NCBI RefSeq assembly: GCF_000012985.1
Contig: NC_007645.1
Span: 4,362,581 to 4,426,580, forward strand
Length of the DNA stretch: 64,000 nucleotides
Source of the DNA: Hahella chejuensis KCTC 2396
GTDB taxonomy: Bacteria > Pseudomonadota > Gammaproteobacteria > Pseudomonadales > Oleiphilaceae
Direction: 5' to 3'
In this document: positions 26,891 through 38,388 of the stretch, in pieces
Layout: the number at the start of each line of letters is the position of its first letter
How positions within the stretch are numbered: the stretch's first letter is position 1
The notes under the pieces: model-generated
Told to the model about the DNA's origin: nothing
What the model saw: only the letters and a program-made list of their open reading frames with translations
The model's database searches: none
Position numbers and translations under genes: made by a program

Positions 26891-27170
26891 GACATGCAGC
26901 TAAACCATTTGCCCTAATCCCAAAAGGAAGCTTTTAAAACAAAGGTCTAGCGCCAAAAAAGTAAGGGGGCGAGCTAGCTTGAAAGTGAATACTTTAGTAT
27001 ATTAACCCGCCTTTCCGGAACCCTGGACAAGGGTTGTGAGAAGCCCCCTGCCAGACGTGACAAACAAGGCTCACGACCGGCCGATGTCTTAAACAGCATT
27101 GATTTCAGGGAAAAATCGGACATACTCCTCTATTTCCGAGCGCCGAACGATTTTATGGAGTAAATACATT

Positions 27171-28448
27171 ATGGCGTCTGACAATATTATTGAGTTAGAG
27201 CCTTTCTTCTCGCCAATCAGTGACGAGAATCCATCCGGAACCGACCTAAGAGATGAAAACGACAGTGACTTCAGCGCCGCCAAGGCCGCACGTCGCAAAG
27301 TCGTATCTCTGGCCAAGGCTGCGCGCTTTGACGCCAACGGTGAACTGGAACTGGTTGAACAATGGCGGGAAATCCGTCGTCTCGCCCCGACGATTCTTAA
27401 ACGCAAAAGCAAAGACCTTGAAGTCGCCGCCTGGTTTACCGAGGCGTTACTGAAACTGGAAGGCTTCACCGGACTTCGCGACGGCCTTCAGATCATTAAA
27501 GGCTTGGTCGAAAACTTTTGGGACACTATCTACCCGCTTCCTGACGAAGACGGCGTGGAAACCCGCATTTATCCGCTGATATCGCTCAATGGCGAAGACG
27601 GCACAGGCACCCTGGTCCTGCCAATCAAAAATACGCCGTTGACCGACGACACGGAAAACGTGCTGACGCTTACCTCTTACGGTCGCCTTCAGGACGCTCT
27701 GGATATCGAAGATCCGGAAGAGCGCATCCGTCGCTTTGAAGAGCTGAGTCTCAGTGAAGATATCGTTAACCAGCAGCTCCTCACTGTAAGCCCTGACAAA
27801 GCGCAGAATGTATATGAAGATATTCAGGAAGCGCTGGCGTTATGGCAGGAGATCGGAGAACTGGTCGACGCCAAGTGCGCAGAAAGCGGCAGCAAAGCCA
27901 GCCTCCCCACCAGCGGCGTTAAGAATGCGCTGCAGGAAGTCGAGGAGCTGTATAAGCGACTGATGAAAAACAAGCTGCTTTCTGATGATGAAGAAGCGCC
28001 GATACAAACCAATGACGGCCAATCAGGCGGGAACACTGGCGGTGGAGGCGGTCAGCAAATGAGAGGCGGCGTTGCGCATGGTCCCTTCAGAAGCCGTGAA
28101 GACGCCATCAATCATCTGTTGGTGGTCGCCGAATACTTCCGCAAGACAGAACCGCACTCCCCCCTCTGCGGAGCCATTGAAAGAGCCGCCAGCTGGGGTA
28201 GAATGTCTATTCAAGAACTGCTCATGGAGCTGATACCTGACGAAGAAGCGCGGGCGCGCTATGCTTTAATGACGGGTATTCAAATTGGCGAAGACGCAGC
28301 TCCGATCGGCCAGTTATCGCAAACCGCGAGAGCGGTCACCATTCCTGAGCCAAAGGCGAAAGCCGAGGGCGCTTCCGAGCCGGAGCAAGGCACCGACAAC
28401 GATTGGAATAACAGCGGTGGCGGAGGAAGCGGCGACAGTAGTTGGTGA
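27171..28448 (+). CDS. tssA: T6SS baseplate/cap protein TssA
   Basis: A 425-aa protein starting at the ATG at 27171, which has GGAG 11 nt upstream; the longer frame from 27099 has no ribosome site. The ImpA N-terminal domain is clear (PFFSPISDENPSGTDLRDE, then DLEVAAWFTEALLKLEGF). A Gly-rich linker near residue 285 leads to the C-terminal block SREDAINHLLVVAEYFRKTEPHSP, PL-x-x-AIERA and WGRMSIQELL, typical of ring-forming TssA. It ends in a Ser/Gly-rich tail. TssA primes assembly of the tail tube and sheath. It is the first gene of the T6SS operon. Confidence 0.95.
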   Translation: MASDNIIELEPFFSPISDENPSGTDLRDENDSDFSAAKAARRKVVSLAKAARFDANGELELVEQWREIRRLAPTILKRKSKDLEVAAWFTEALLKLEGFTGLRDGLQIIKGLVENFWDTIYPLPDEDGVETRIYPLISLNGEDGTGTLVLPIKNTPLTDDTENVLTLTSYGRLQDALDIEDPEERIRRFEELSLSEDIVNQQLLTVSPDKAQNVYEDIQEALALWQEIGELVDAKCAESGSKASLPTSGVKNALQEVEELYKRLMKNKLLSDDEEAPIQTNDGQSGGNTGGGGGQQMRGGVAHGPFRSREDAINHLLVVAEYFRKTEPHSPLCGAIERAASWGRMSIQELLMELIPDEEARARYALMTGIQIGEDAAPIGQLSQTARAVTIPEPKAKAEGASEPEQGTDNDWNNSGGGGSGDSSW

Positions 28449-28527
28449 CAAATCAACATATTAAAGGGTTAAAAATTTTTTTGACGCTTAACCGGATACC
28501 TACAGCTAAATCAAAGAGGACTTAATA

Positions 28528-29060
28528 ATGTCAGATAGCCTACAGGATAAATTAAACAGAGTCCGTAAACCGAGAGTGCACATTACTTATGATGTGGAAA
28601 CCGGCGGTGCGGAAGTTAAAAAAGAGCTGCCATTTGTAGTTGGGGTCATGGGCGATTACTCAGGCGACAACACTGACGCCAAGAAATCCCTGAAAGAGCG
28701 CAAGTTCGTCAACATTGACCGTGACAACTTCAACGAAATCATGGAGAAAGTCTCTCCGACTCTGGACCTCAAAGTAGCAGACGAAATTTCCGGCGACCCT
28801 GACAAGCAAGTAGGCATGAGTCTCGCCTTCAATTCCATTGAAGATTTCGAACCCCAGAATATCGTTAAACAAATTCCGGCGCTGAAAGAGTTGCTGGAAG
28901 CGCGCAACCGCCTGCGCGACCTGCTGAGCAAGGCTGACCGCTCTGAGGAGCTGGAAGGCCTGTTGGAGCAGGTTCTATCTGACGCAGACAAAATGGCGGT
29001 ATTGAGCAAAGAAGTGGAAGAGCGTAGCCCGGCCAAAGATGAAGACGGAGGAGATGCCTA

Positions 29061-29061
<1 letters not shown>
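28528..29061 (+). CDS. tssB: T6SS contractile sheath small subunit TssB
   Basis: A 177-aa protein of the TssB/VipA family: [11 protein letters not shown] near the start, [27 protein letters not shown], and a C-terminal helix with [10 protein letters not shown]. Length is normal. It pairs with TssC to build the sheath whose contraction drives effector injection. Its stop overlaps the tssC1 start (TAATG), so the two are translationally coupled; GGAGGAG lies just upstream of that junction. An AGAGGA site precedes its own ATG. Confidence 0.97.
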
Positions 29062-30554
<1,493 letters not shown>

Positions 30555-30589
30555 TAAAACCGCTCAGGAACAGTAAGCGACATGCTTGG

Positions 30590-30622
30590 GCCGGGCCTGC
30601 TCTCTTGGAGTGCAAGCCCGGC
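30590..30622 (+). terminator. Hairpin between tssC1 and tssC2
   Basis: GCCGGGC and GCCCGGC pair perfectly around a 19-nt arm whose inner part (TGC...GCA) can extend the stem, followed by TTAAATTTT. It lies inside the operon, 35 bp past the tssC1 stop, so it probably acts as an attenuator lowering expression of the distal genes relative to tssABC. Confidence 0.8.
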
Positions 30623-30683
30623 TTAAATTTTAGAATTAAACCAATAAATAAACGTTTTCCGGGCAGACTTACGCAAATCCAAG

Positions 30684-32192
30684 ATGCAGAATAAAGTATC
30701 TCCAAACGACACCCCCATGCCGTTTACCTACGGTGTTGCGCAGAAGCGCACGCAGGGGCCGAGCTCCGCCGAAGTCATCGCGCTCAAGAAGATACTGCAA
30801 TGGATCAAGCTTCCAGACTGGTGTTACGAGGACAAAGCCGCTGGTAAGCCACTGGATTACGACTACTTGATTCTTTGGCTGCAAAGAGCCGTCGCCCAGA
30901 TCGACAACAAGATCATCAACCAGGTCAATCATATTCTTCATCACAGCAAGTTCCAGGATTTGGAGCGCGCATGGCGCAGCCTGTATGACGTAGTGAGCTA
31001 TGCATATGGCCGCAAACTGGTGAAGATCCGATTTCTGGATATCACTTGGTCGGAAATCACCAAAGACGTGAACCGCTCAGTGGAATTCGACCAAAGTCAG
31101 TTATTCCATAAGATATACAGCGAAGAATACGACGTGCCCGGGGGCGAACCCTACGGCATCATCGTGATGAATTTTGAGGTGGCCCATAAACCCTTTGCGG
31201 GACACCGTTTTAACGATATTCCAACCTTGGAGCGTCTGGCTGAAATCGGCGCGGCCTCTTTCTCGCCGATACTTCTTAACGCGGCGCCCCAATTGTTTGA
31301 AATGAACAGTTTCCCGGAAATCACCAGCCCGATCAGCCTGAAGCAACTCTTCAGCGAACAGGACTACATTGCCTGGAACAGTCTACGCGATCACCCTGAC
31401 ACACGTTTCCTGGGTCTGACTATCCCCCGGGTGCTGATCCGCAATCCCTATTCCGTTCAAATCGCCCCACACGGCGGGCTGCTTTTCTCAGAAAAGCGCG
31501 CTCAGGCCTCCAATGAAAATTATTTATGGGGATACGCCAACTTTGCGCTGGTCAAGGTATTGATACGCGAATTCACCGAGGTAGGTTGGTTTTCGCATAT
31601 TCGCGGCTTACTTCGCGACCACATGGCGGGTGGCGCTGTCGATAACCTAGTGGTGGATGCATTCTCTACGGACGCCAAGAAGATCGCGCACAAGCCGATT
31701 GTTGACGCCGTCTTTTCCGACGAGCGCGAGCGTGCGCTCAGTGAACATGGACTCATTGCGCTATGCCAATGCTACGATGTCCCCATGGGCGTGTTTTACA
31801 GCACCCCGACCCTGCACCGACCAAAAGTATTTCAGGACAGGATCGCCAGCGCCAACTCCAGGCTGTCTTCATTGCTGCAACATGTTTTGTGCGGCTCCCG
31901 TTTCGCCCACTATATCAAGGTGATCACCCGCGATATGATCGGCTCCGTCAGGCGGGCGGAAGACTGCGAGCGCGAACTGCAGCGCTGGCTGACTCAATAC
32001 GTGACCTCGCAGGAGGACGCGGACTGGTTCATGCAGGCGCGCTATCCGTTGCGTGAAGGCTCGGTGCAAGTCAGAGAGATTCCTGAGAAGCCCGGCTCTT
32101 TCGCCACCACTATTTACTTGCGTCCGCACTATCAGGCCGATCGTCTGGTATCGGAGCTACATTTGACGACAGAGGTTAACACCGCTAGTTAA
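30684..32192 (+). CDS. Second TssC-family protein (TssC2)
   Basis: A 502-aa paralog of TssC. It keeps VEFDQSQLFHKIYS, GGEPYGIIVM, YIAWNSLRDHPDTRFLGL, SRFAHYIKVITRDMIGS and the end PGSFATTIYLRPHYQADRLVSELHLTTEV, matching the whole family fold. It differs at the N-terminus, which is rich in prolines and aromatic residues instead of the TssC1 coupling helix region. Some T6SS types carry two such genes in tandem. It may be a minor sheath component, for example at the baseplate end, or a regulator of sheath length. It lies after the tssC1 hairpin and directly before tssE. Confidence 0.93.
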   Translation: MQNKVSPNDTPMPFTYGVAQKRTQGPSSAEVIALKKILQWIKLPDWCYEDKAAGKPLDYDYLILWLQRAVAQIDNKIINQVNHILHHSKFQDLERAWRSLYDVVSYAYGRKLVKIRFLDITWSEITKDVNRSVEFDQSQLFHKIYSEEYDVPGGEPYGIIVMNFEVAHKPFAGHRFNDIPTLERLAEIGAASFSPILLNAAPQLFEMNSFPEITSPISLKQLFSEQDYIAWNSLRDHPDTRFLGLTIPRVLIRNPYSVQIAPHGGLLFSEKRAQASNENYLWGYANFALVKVLIREFTEVGWFSHIRGLLRDHMAGGAVDNLVVDAFSTDAKKIAHKPIVDAVFSDERERALSEHGLIALCQCYDVPMGVFYSTPTLHRPKVFQDRIASANSRLSSLLQHVLCGSRFAHYIKVITRDMIGSVRRAEDCERELQRWLTQYVTSQEDADWFMQARYPLREGSVQVREIPEKPGSFATTIYLRPHYQADRLVSELHLTTEVNTAS

Positions 32193-32201
32193 GGGATTCG
32201 G

Positions 32202-32693
32202 ATGACGAAAATAAGTAAGAGCCAAAAACTGCGCCCTTCGGTGCTGGACCGGCTGATAGATGAAAGGCCGGACCTGAAAGTAGAACCGGAAAAAAATCGC
32301 CATCAGGTGCTCAACGAGCTCCGCGAATCCGTGCGCCGCGATCTTGAGGATCTCCTCAACACGCGTTATCGCCCTATCTCCGCATCCGACAACCTGCGTC
32401 AGTTGGACGAATCGCTGATCAATTACGGCCTGCCCGACCTGCACACCATCAACTTCCTTAGTGCGGAAGGTAAAAGTCAGTTCTGCCGCACAGTGGAACA
32501 ACATATAGCCATGTTTGAGCCCCGCTTTAAGTCGGTCAGGGTCATCACCCTGGATGAGGACTGGGCGGAGGGCGCCACCTTGCATTTCCGCATTGAGGCG
32601 GTGTTGTTCGCCGAACCCGCTCCCGAAGAAATCTCCTTTGATTCCTCGCTGGAGCCGATTTCGGCTATCGTCAACGTTCAGGAGGCGCGTTAA
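32202..32693 (+). CDS. tssE: T6SS baseplate protein TssE (gp25-like)
   Basis: A 163-aa protein related to phage T4 gp25: PSVLDRLIDE at the start, then SVRRDLEDLLNTR, the LRQLDESLINYGLPDL segment and a C-terminal FRIEAVLF strand. The length is normal. TssE belongs to the wedge of the baseplate and starts sheath polymerisation. The EFR-type handshake motif appears as SVRRD. Its stop overlaps the start of tssF (TAATG), indicating coupling. Confidence 0.94.
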   Translation: MTKISKSQKLRPSVLDRLIDERPDLKVEPEKNRHQVLNELRESVRRDLEDLLNTRYRPISASDNLRQLDESLINYGLPDLHTINFLSAEGKSQFCRTVEQHIAMFEPRFKSVRVITLDEDWAEGATLHFRIEAVLFAEPAPEEISFDSSLEPISAIVNVQEAR

Positions 32694-34522
32694 TGAGCGA
32701 CGAATTATTACCCTATTATGAAAAGGAACTGGCTTACCTGCGCCAGTCCGGTGCGGAATTCGCCCGCGTGCATCCCAAGATCGCCGGTCGTTTACGCATC
32801 TCCGGCGATGTGGTGGAAGACCCGCACGTTTCACGCCTGCTGGAAGGCGTGGCGTATTTGAACGCCCGTATTCAATATCGTTTGGAGGACGACTTCTCCG
32901 AACTCTCGGACGCCCTGCTCGATCAGCTCTACCCACACTATCTGCGACCAATCCCGTCTATGGCGGTGGTGCAGTTCAGAGCAGCGAAAGATCTGGACGG
33001 TCCGTTACATGTCGCACGCCATTCGCGCCTGGAAAGCGACGTTTTCCAGAATAAAGTGTGCCGTTTCAGCACCGGTTACGACCTGGATCTGCTGCCTGTC
33101 GAAGTCACCAAAGCAAGCCTCAAGGAGCGCCCGTTTATCGCCCCCGGTTCGCAAACCGTGCAAGGCGCCTCTGCGGTAATTCACGTGCGCCTGGAGGGTT
33201 TCGCCCCGGAAATCGATTTGGGCCAGTTGCCGCTGGATAAAATCCGCTTTTTCCTGCGTGGTCAGTCGCAATACGCTTATTCGCTTTATGAGCTGCTGAT
33301 GAACCATTGTGTGCAGATTGTCGCTTCCAAAGGCGCCGATGACGTCAATCCGATGTTCCTGCACAGCAGTTGCCTGCAGCCCGTCGGTTTCGCCGAGGAA
33401 GAAGCGCTGATACCTACGCCGCCACAGTCTTTCCCGGGTTACCGACTGCTCACCGAGTACATGGTGTTCCCGGAAAAATTCCTGTTCGTTGACCTGACCG
33501 GTCTTGGCGAACGCTTGAATGAGAAGTTCGGCCCCAATCTGGATTTGTATTTCTATCTCAACAAATCTCATGCGGAGCTGGAACGCAATCTGGAGGCCAG
33601 CAATTTCGCCCTGGGTTGCACGCCCATCATCAACCTGTTCAAGCATCGGGCGGAGCCCATAGATATTGAGCATGATCAATACAGCTACCCGGTCATTCCT
33701 GACGCGCGCTTCCCGGACAACTATGAAGTGTATTCCATTGATCGCGTACAGGGCCTGACCGGCGACGGCAAGAAAAAGGAATACAAACCCTTTTATGGCT
33801 TAAGCCACTTCGATATCGGCCGTGAGACCCAGCTTTTCTGGCATGCTCAACGCTATCCGAAAATCGGCGGCGAGCTAGGCAACGAGCCCGGCAGCGAGCT
33901 GGAAATTTCCCTGGTGGACCTGAATTACGCGCCGGCGAATTTGTCCGACGAGACCCTGACTGTCGATGTAATGTGCTTCAACCGCAATACGCCGGAAAAG
34001 CTGCCTTTTGGCGGCGGACAGCCTCGCTTCACCTGTCTGGACGTTGGCGTTTCCTTGCGCGGCATCGACTCTTTGACACACCTGACGCCAACTGTACGAC
34101 CGCCGTTGCGGGACGGCGCGCGCTGGCGCCTTGTGTCGCATCTGACCTTAAACTATTTATCCCTTGATAGTCCGGAAGCCATTGACGTACTTAAGGAAAT
34201 TTTGGCGCTATATGATTTTCAGGACAGCGCGGCCTCACGGGCGATCATCGCCGCCGTGGTCAATGTGCAGACCCGGCCGATGACGGCGCCGATCACTATT
34301 GGCGGCAAAACCACCGTGTGCCGTGGGGTGGAAATCGAAGTCACCTTTGACGACAACCTGATGTCGGGCAACAGCACCTTCCTGTTCGCCTCGATTCTGG
34401 AAAGGTTCTTCGCCATGTATTGTTCGATTAACGCGTTCACCCGATTAATTGCCCGTATCAAAGGGCGACAGGATATTCTCAAGAAATGGCCACCGAGAAT
34501 CGGCTCCCAGCCTCTCATTTAG
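32693..34522 (+). CDS. tssF: T6SS baseplate protein TssF
   Basis: A 609-aa member of the TssF/VasA/ImpG family. The start LLPYYEKELAYLRQSGAEFARVHPKIAGRL is the usual family signature, followed by EDPHVSRLLEGVAYLNARI and LYPHYLRPIPSMA. The C-terminal part contains GGKTTVCRGVEIEV and ERFFAMYCSINAFT. Length is normal. TssF forms the baseplate wedge with TssE, TssG and TssK; tssK is not in this window. It starts in the TAATG junction with tssE and overlaps tssG by 37 bases. Confidence 0.96.
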   Translation: MSDELLPYYEKELAYLRQSGAEFARVHPKIAGRLRISGDVVEDPHVSRLLEGVAYLNARIQYRLEDDFSELSDALLDQLYPHYLRPIPSMAVVQFRAAKDLDGPLHVARHSRLESDVFQNKVCRFSTGYDLDLLPVEVTKASLKERPFIAPGSQTVQGASAVIHVRLEGFAPEIDLGQLPLDKIRFFLRGQSQYAYSLYELLMNHCVQIVASKGADDVNPMFLHSSCLQPVGFAEEEALIPTPPQSFPGYRLLTEYMVFPEKFLFVDLTGLGERLNEKFGPNLDLYFYLNKSHAELERNLEASNFALGCTPIINLFKHRAEPIDIEHDQYSYPVIPDARFPDNYEVYSIDRVQGLTGDGKKKEYKPFYGLSHFDIGRETQLFWHAQRYPKIGGELGNEPGSELEISLVDLNYAPANLSDETLTVDVMCFNRNTPEKLPFGGGQPRFTCLDVGVSLRGIDSLTHLTPTVRPPLRDGARWRLVSHLTLNYLSLDSPEAIDVLKEILALYDFQDSAASRAIIAAVVNVQTRPMTAPITIGGKTTVCRGVEIEVTFDDNLMSGNSTFLFASILERFFAMYCSINAFTRLIARIKGRQDILKKWPPRIGSQPLI

Positions 34523-35607
34523 CCAAACGGCTGCAGCAGGACCCCTGGCGGTTCGATTTTTTCCAGCTGGTGCGCCTGCTGGAGCATTTCGACCCGCAGG
34601 ATGCGCGACCTCGCACTCCCCTGGGTGGATTTTACCCGCCCAGGAATGAGCCTGTACGCTTCGTCGTGAATCCCAGCATGGGCTTCGAGGGCGGCGCCGT
34701 AGACAAGATTACCCGCGGCGGGGACAAGTCGCTGGCGTCTCGTGATCAGTGGTCAATGGCGGTGAACTTCTGGGGACTGGTCGGCTCGCGCGGCGTACTG
34801 CCGTTCCATTACCGCGACCTGATTTTGCAGCGTCTGCGACAGAAAGATAAGTCGATGAAGCACTTCTTCGACTTATTGGACCACCGCACGTTATCGCTGT
34901 TTTATCGCTCCTGGAAAAAATATCGCATTCCGCTGACTTTCGAGGCCAATCATCAGCTTGACCCCAAATACAACCGTGACCGACATGCGGAGATGATCAA
35001 AGGGTTGATGGGTTTGGCCAGCATGCGCAGCGCCAAGTTCTACCAACCTTCCGGCGACATCTTCAACGTCGCGGGTTTGATGAGTCGCGGCGTGTGTTCC
35101 GCTGAGGCGTTGTCGCAAGCCATTCGCCAACATTTCGGTCTGAAGGTGAGCATCCTGCACTTCCGCGGTCAATGGCGGCGCATGCCGGACGACGTGCAGA
35201 CCCGTCTGGGCGGCAGCCGCTTCCCCGGCGTGAATCACTGCCTGGGACAACAAGCCATTCTGGGTGAGAAGACCTGGTCGGTGCAGAACCGTTTCACCGT
35301 CCACTTCGACGACATTGACTACCCACGTTTCCTGTCTATCGTTTCCGGCACGGAAATCCTGGGGGCCATGTATAAGCTGATTCGAACTATGGCGGGGGTT
35401 GCTCTAGACTTTGACTTATCGCTTAAAGTCAGACAGGACCGACTGCCAAACAGCCAGCTTGCGCACCCGACGGCGCCGCCTTTGCTGGGCTGGAACTCAA
35501 AACTGTTTTCAACACGACAACAAGATCGGTTCATTACCGTGTCTGTATCCCGGCACGCAATGCAGCGAACTATAGAAAGACTACAAAAGAAAAGGGAAAC
35601 CTTATGA
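34486..35607 (+). CDS. tssG: T6SS baseplate protein TssG
   Basis: A 373-aa TssG/ImpH/VasB-family protein. Family segments include the opening LAKRLQQDPWRFDFFQLVRLLE, the VRFVVNPSMGF region, NFWGLVGSRGVLPFHYRD and FFDLLDHRTLSLFYRSW. TssG is a wedge partner of TssF. The ATG lies inside the tssF 3' end (37-base overlap) and its own stop overlaps the clpV start (ATGA), so translation of tssE through clpV is tightly linked. Confidence 0.96.
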   Translation: MATENRLPASHLAKRLQQDPWRFDFFQLVRLLEHFDPQDARPRTPLGGFYPPRNEPVRFVVNPSMGFEGGAVDKITRGGDKSLASRDQWSMAVNFWGLVGSRGVLPFHYRDLILQRLRQKDKSMKHFFDLLDHRTLSLFYRSWKKYRIPLTFEANHQLDPKYNRDRHAEMIKGLMGLASMRSAKFYQPSGDIFNVAGLMSRGVCSAEALSQAIRQHFGLKVSILHFRGQWRRMPDDVQTRLGGSRFPGVNHCLGQQAILGEKTWSVQNRFTVHFDDIDYPRFLSIVSGTEILGAMYKLIRTMAGVALDFDLSLKVRQDRLPNSQLAHPTAPPLLGWNSKLFSTRQQDRFITVSVSRHAMQRTIERLQKKRETL

Positions 35608-38363
35608 TTGAGTTAAACTTACGCCAACTCATTGAACCCACCACTTCCGTCGTACGCAAATCGCTAGAGGATGGTTTGCGTCTGGCCCAACAGGAACGTC
35701 ACAGCTCACTGGAAATCGAACACGTGCTGCTGAAAGTGCTGGAGCAAAGCGACAGCGATCTGGACCGCGTGCTGGAACAGCTCGGCGTCGACATCGGCAA
35801 AGTCAGCAGAGAACTGAGCCAGACTGTAGGCAAATTCCACCGCGATAACCCCCGGGATATGGTTCCCTTTTCACCATTGGTGGTGGATGCGCTAAAAGCC
35901 GGCTGGCTACTGGCGTCAGTGGAAATGGGCGTAAATTTCATCAGCTCCGCGCACCTGTTTGCGGCGGTCATGTCGCACAACACTATGCGCAACCAATTGC
36001 TGAGTTCAGTCAAAACCCTGCAGGAAATTTCTCTGGAGAAAGTATTGCCTGCGGTGAAAGCCGTCACCGGACAATCCTCCGAAAGCCGCGCCTACCTGAA
36101 GGCGGCTGCGGGCGGCGGCGCTCCGGCGGCGCCGACAGCGCAAGGCGGCGCATTGCAGAAATATACCGTCAACCTGACCGAAAGAGCGCTGAACAACGAA
36201 ATCGATCCGGTACTGGGTCGCGACCCGGAAATTCGTCAGTGCATCGACATCCTCACCCGTCGCCGTCAGAACAATCCCATCCTGACCGGTGAAGCCGGCG
36301 TTGGTAAGACTGCAGTCGTTGAAGGTCTGGCGCTGCGCATCGCGCAAAAAGACGTGCCGGAGCCCCTGCAGGGCGTACATATTCATGTTCTGGACCTGGG
36401 CTTGCTGCAAGCCGGCGCCAGTATGAAAGGCGAATTCGAACAGCGCCTGAAATCCGTGATCGAAGAGGTCAAAGCCTCTCCCGCGCCCATCATCATGTTT
36501 ATCGATGAGGCGCACACCATGATCGGCGCGGGCGGTAAAGAAGGCCAAGGTGACGCCGCCAACCTGCTCAAGCCTGCGCTGGCGCGCGGCGAACTGCGCA
36601 CCATCGCCGCCACCACCTGGGCGGAGTACAAGAAATATTTCGAACGCGATCCTGCTCTGACCCGTCGCTTCCAGGTGGTCAAGGTCGAAGAACCGACAGA
36701 AGCCGTCGCAATCGACATGCTGCGCGGCATCTCGAAAATCCTGGCGATCCACCACAACGTGCGCATCTCCGATGACGCCATTATCCAGGCGGTGAAACTG
36801 TCCGCCCGTTATATTCCTGGTCGTCAGTTGCCGGACAAAGGCGTGAGCCTGCTCGACACAGCCTGCGCCCGCGTCTCCCTGAGCCAAAGCGCCACGCCGT
36901 CTTTGATCGAGGACACCCGTCGTCGCATTCAACAGATCGACACTAACCTCGATCTGATTTCCCAGGAAAATATCTCCTCCGGCGAATATCACGAGACCTT
37001 GGAACTACTCACCGAAGAGAAAGCCGTTCTGGAAGCCTCTCTCGCCGCCCAAACCGAGCAGTGGGAAAAGGAAAAAGATCTGATCGCCAAAATCCTGGAA
37101 GTGCGCACCAAGCTGGAGCAGGACTACCAAGCCAAGAAAGGCCCTGAAGACGCCGGCGATCGCCTGAGCGATGAAGAAGTCGCCGAACTGCAGGTGGAGT
37201 TCAAGAACCTGTTCGCCGCCTTGGCGTCCGCACAAGGGGATCAGCCGTTAATGATGCCTCATGTGGATGGTCAGGCTGTGGCGGAAGTCGTCGCCAACTG
37301 GACCGGCATTCCGGTCGGCAAGATGGTGAGCGATGAGATCAATGGCATTCTTAACCTGCATGAGCAGTTGGAAAAACGCGTTATCGGCCAGTCTCACGCC
37401 CTGGAAGCCATCGCTCAGGCTATTCGCACTTCCCGCGCCGGCCTGACCGATCCGCGCAAACCTATCGGCGTCTTCCTGATGGTCGGCCCTTCCGGCGTAG
37501 GTAAGACCGAAACCGCGCTGGCGTTGGCGGACACACTGTTCGGCGGCGAGCAGAATCTGACCGTTATCAACATGGCCGAGTTTAAAGAAGAGCACAAAGT
37601 CTCCATGCTGCTGGGCTCTCCTCCCGGATATGTGGGCTATGGCGAAGGCGGCGTGTTGACGGAAGCCGCTCGCCGGAAGCCTTACTCGGTCATTCTGCTG
37701 GACGAAATGGAAAAAGCCCACCAAGGCGTGCAGGACGTGTTCTACAACCTGTTCGACAAGGGCTCCATCAAAGATGGCGAAGGCCGCGACATCGACTTCA
37801 AGAACACGGTCATCATCATGACCTCCAACGCAGGCGAAGAAGCGATTCGCGCCATCTGCGCGCAGTCTGAAGAGAAGCCGGAGCCGGATGTCATGCTCGA
37901 CAGCATGCGCCACGAGCTGCTGAAGTACTTCAAACCTGCGTTTTTGGGTCGCGCCAACGTGATTACCTATTATCCGCTGGACGACGAGAATCTGTTCAAG
38001 ATCTGTCGCATCAACATGGATCGTATTGCGCGCAGAGTACGCAATCACTACGGCGCCGCATTCACCTACGACGAAGACGTGTTGCTCAACATCGTCGCCC
38101 GTTCGCAGGAAGTGGATACCGGCGCGCGTAATATCGAACATATACTGAACCGCACCGTGCTGCCTGAACTGTCCACCGAATGTCTGAGCAGACTGGCGAA
38201 CGGCGAACATATCGAGCACATCCACATCAGCGCTACGGAAGAAGGTAACTTCGGTTATCTGTTCAATGCCGACGCCGCGGCTGCAGCGTCTGCGGAACCG
38301 CAGGCAGTGGTGGATACGAGTGTTGACGCAGACGTGGATGCCGATGCGGACGCAGCCGAATAA
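35604..38363 (+). CDS. clpV: T6SS sheath-recycling AAA+ ATPase ClpV (TssH)
   Basis: A 919-aa Clp/Hsp100 ATPase. The N-domain (about 1-155) is followed by the first AAA+ module with [13 protein letters not shown] and [10 protein letters not shown], a coiled-coil middle domain around residues 440-540, and the second AAA+ module with [25 protein letters not shown] and TSNAGEE. The C-terminus ends in a stretch of Asp, Ala and Val ([13 protein letters not shown]), a low-complexity tail unusual for the family. ClpV disassembles contracted TssBC sheaths for reuse. It is the last recognised structural gene here and is followed 25 bp later by the RAYT-like gene. Confidence 0.97.
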   Translation: MIELNLRQLIEPTTSVVRKSLEDGLRLAQQERHSSLEIEHVLLKVLEQSDSDLDRVLEQLGVDIGKVSRELSQTVGKFHRDNPRDMVPFSPLVVDALKAGWLLASVEMGVNFISSAHLFAAVMSHNTMRNQLLSSVKTLQEISLEKVLPAVKAVTGQSSESRAYLKAAAGGGAPAAPTAQGGALQKYTVNLTERALNNEIDPVLGRDPEIRQCIDILTRRRQNNPILTGEAGVGKTAVVEGLALRIAQKDVPEPLQGVHIHVLDLGLLQAGASMKGEFEQRLKSVIEEVKASPAPIIMFIDEAHTMIGAGGKEGQGDAANLLKPALARGELRTIAATTWAEYKKYFERDPALTRRFQVVKVEEPTEAVAIDMLRGISKILAIHHNVRISDDAIIQAVKLSARYIPGRQLPDKGVSLLDTACARVSLSQSATPSLIEDTRRRIQQIDTNLDLISQENISSGEYHETLELLTEEKAVLEASLAAQTEQWEKEKDLIAKILEVRTKLEQDYQAKKGPEDAGDRLSDEEVAELQVEFKNLFAALASAQGDQPLMMPHVDGQAVAEVVANWTGIPVGKMVSDEINGILNLHEQLEKRVIGQSHALEAIAQAIRTSRAGLTDPRKPIGVFLMVGPSGVGKTETALALADTLFGGEQNLTVINMAEFKEEHKVSMLLGSPPGYVGYGEGGVLTEAARRKPYSVILLDEMEKAHQGVQDVFYNLFDKGSIKDGEGRDIDFKNTVIIMTSNAGEEAIRAICAQSEEKPEPDVMLDSMRHELLKYFKPAFLGRANVITYYPLDDENLFKICRINMDRIARRVRNHYGAAFTYDEDVLLNIVARSQEVDTGARNIEHILNRTVLPELSTECLSRLANGEHIEHIHISATEEGNFGYLFNADAAAAASAEPQAVVDTSVDADVDADADAAE

Positions 38364-38388
38364 TTAACAGGAGTGCAACTGGACGCGC

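Noticed and set aside
27015-27035. TGGACAAGGGTTGT upstream of tssA as a sigma-54 promoter
   Set aside because: The spacing between GG and the -12 element is one base short and the -12 GC is missing. It may be chance.
36006-36992. 328-codon minus-strand frame inside clpV
   Set aside because: Antisense shadow of the first AAA+ module; long only because of the GC-rich third codon positions.
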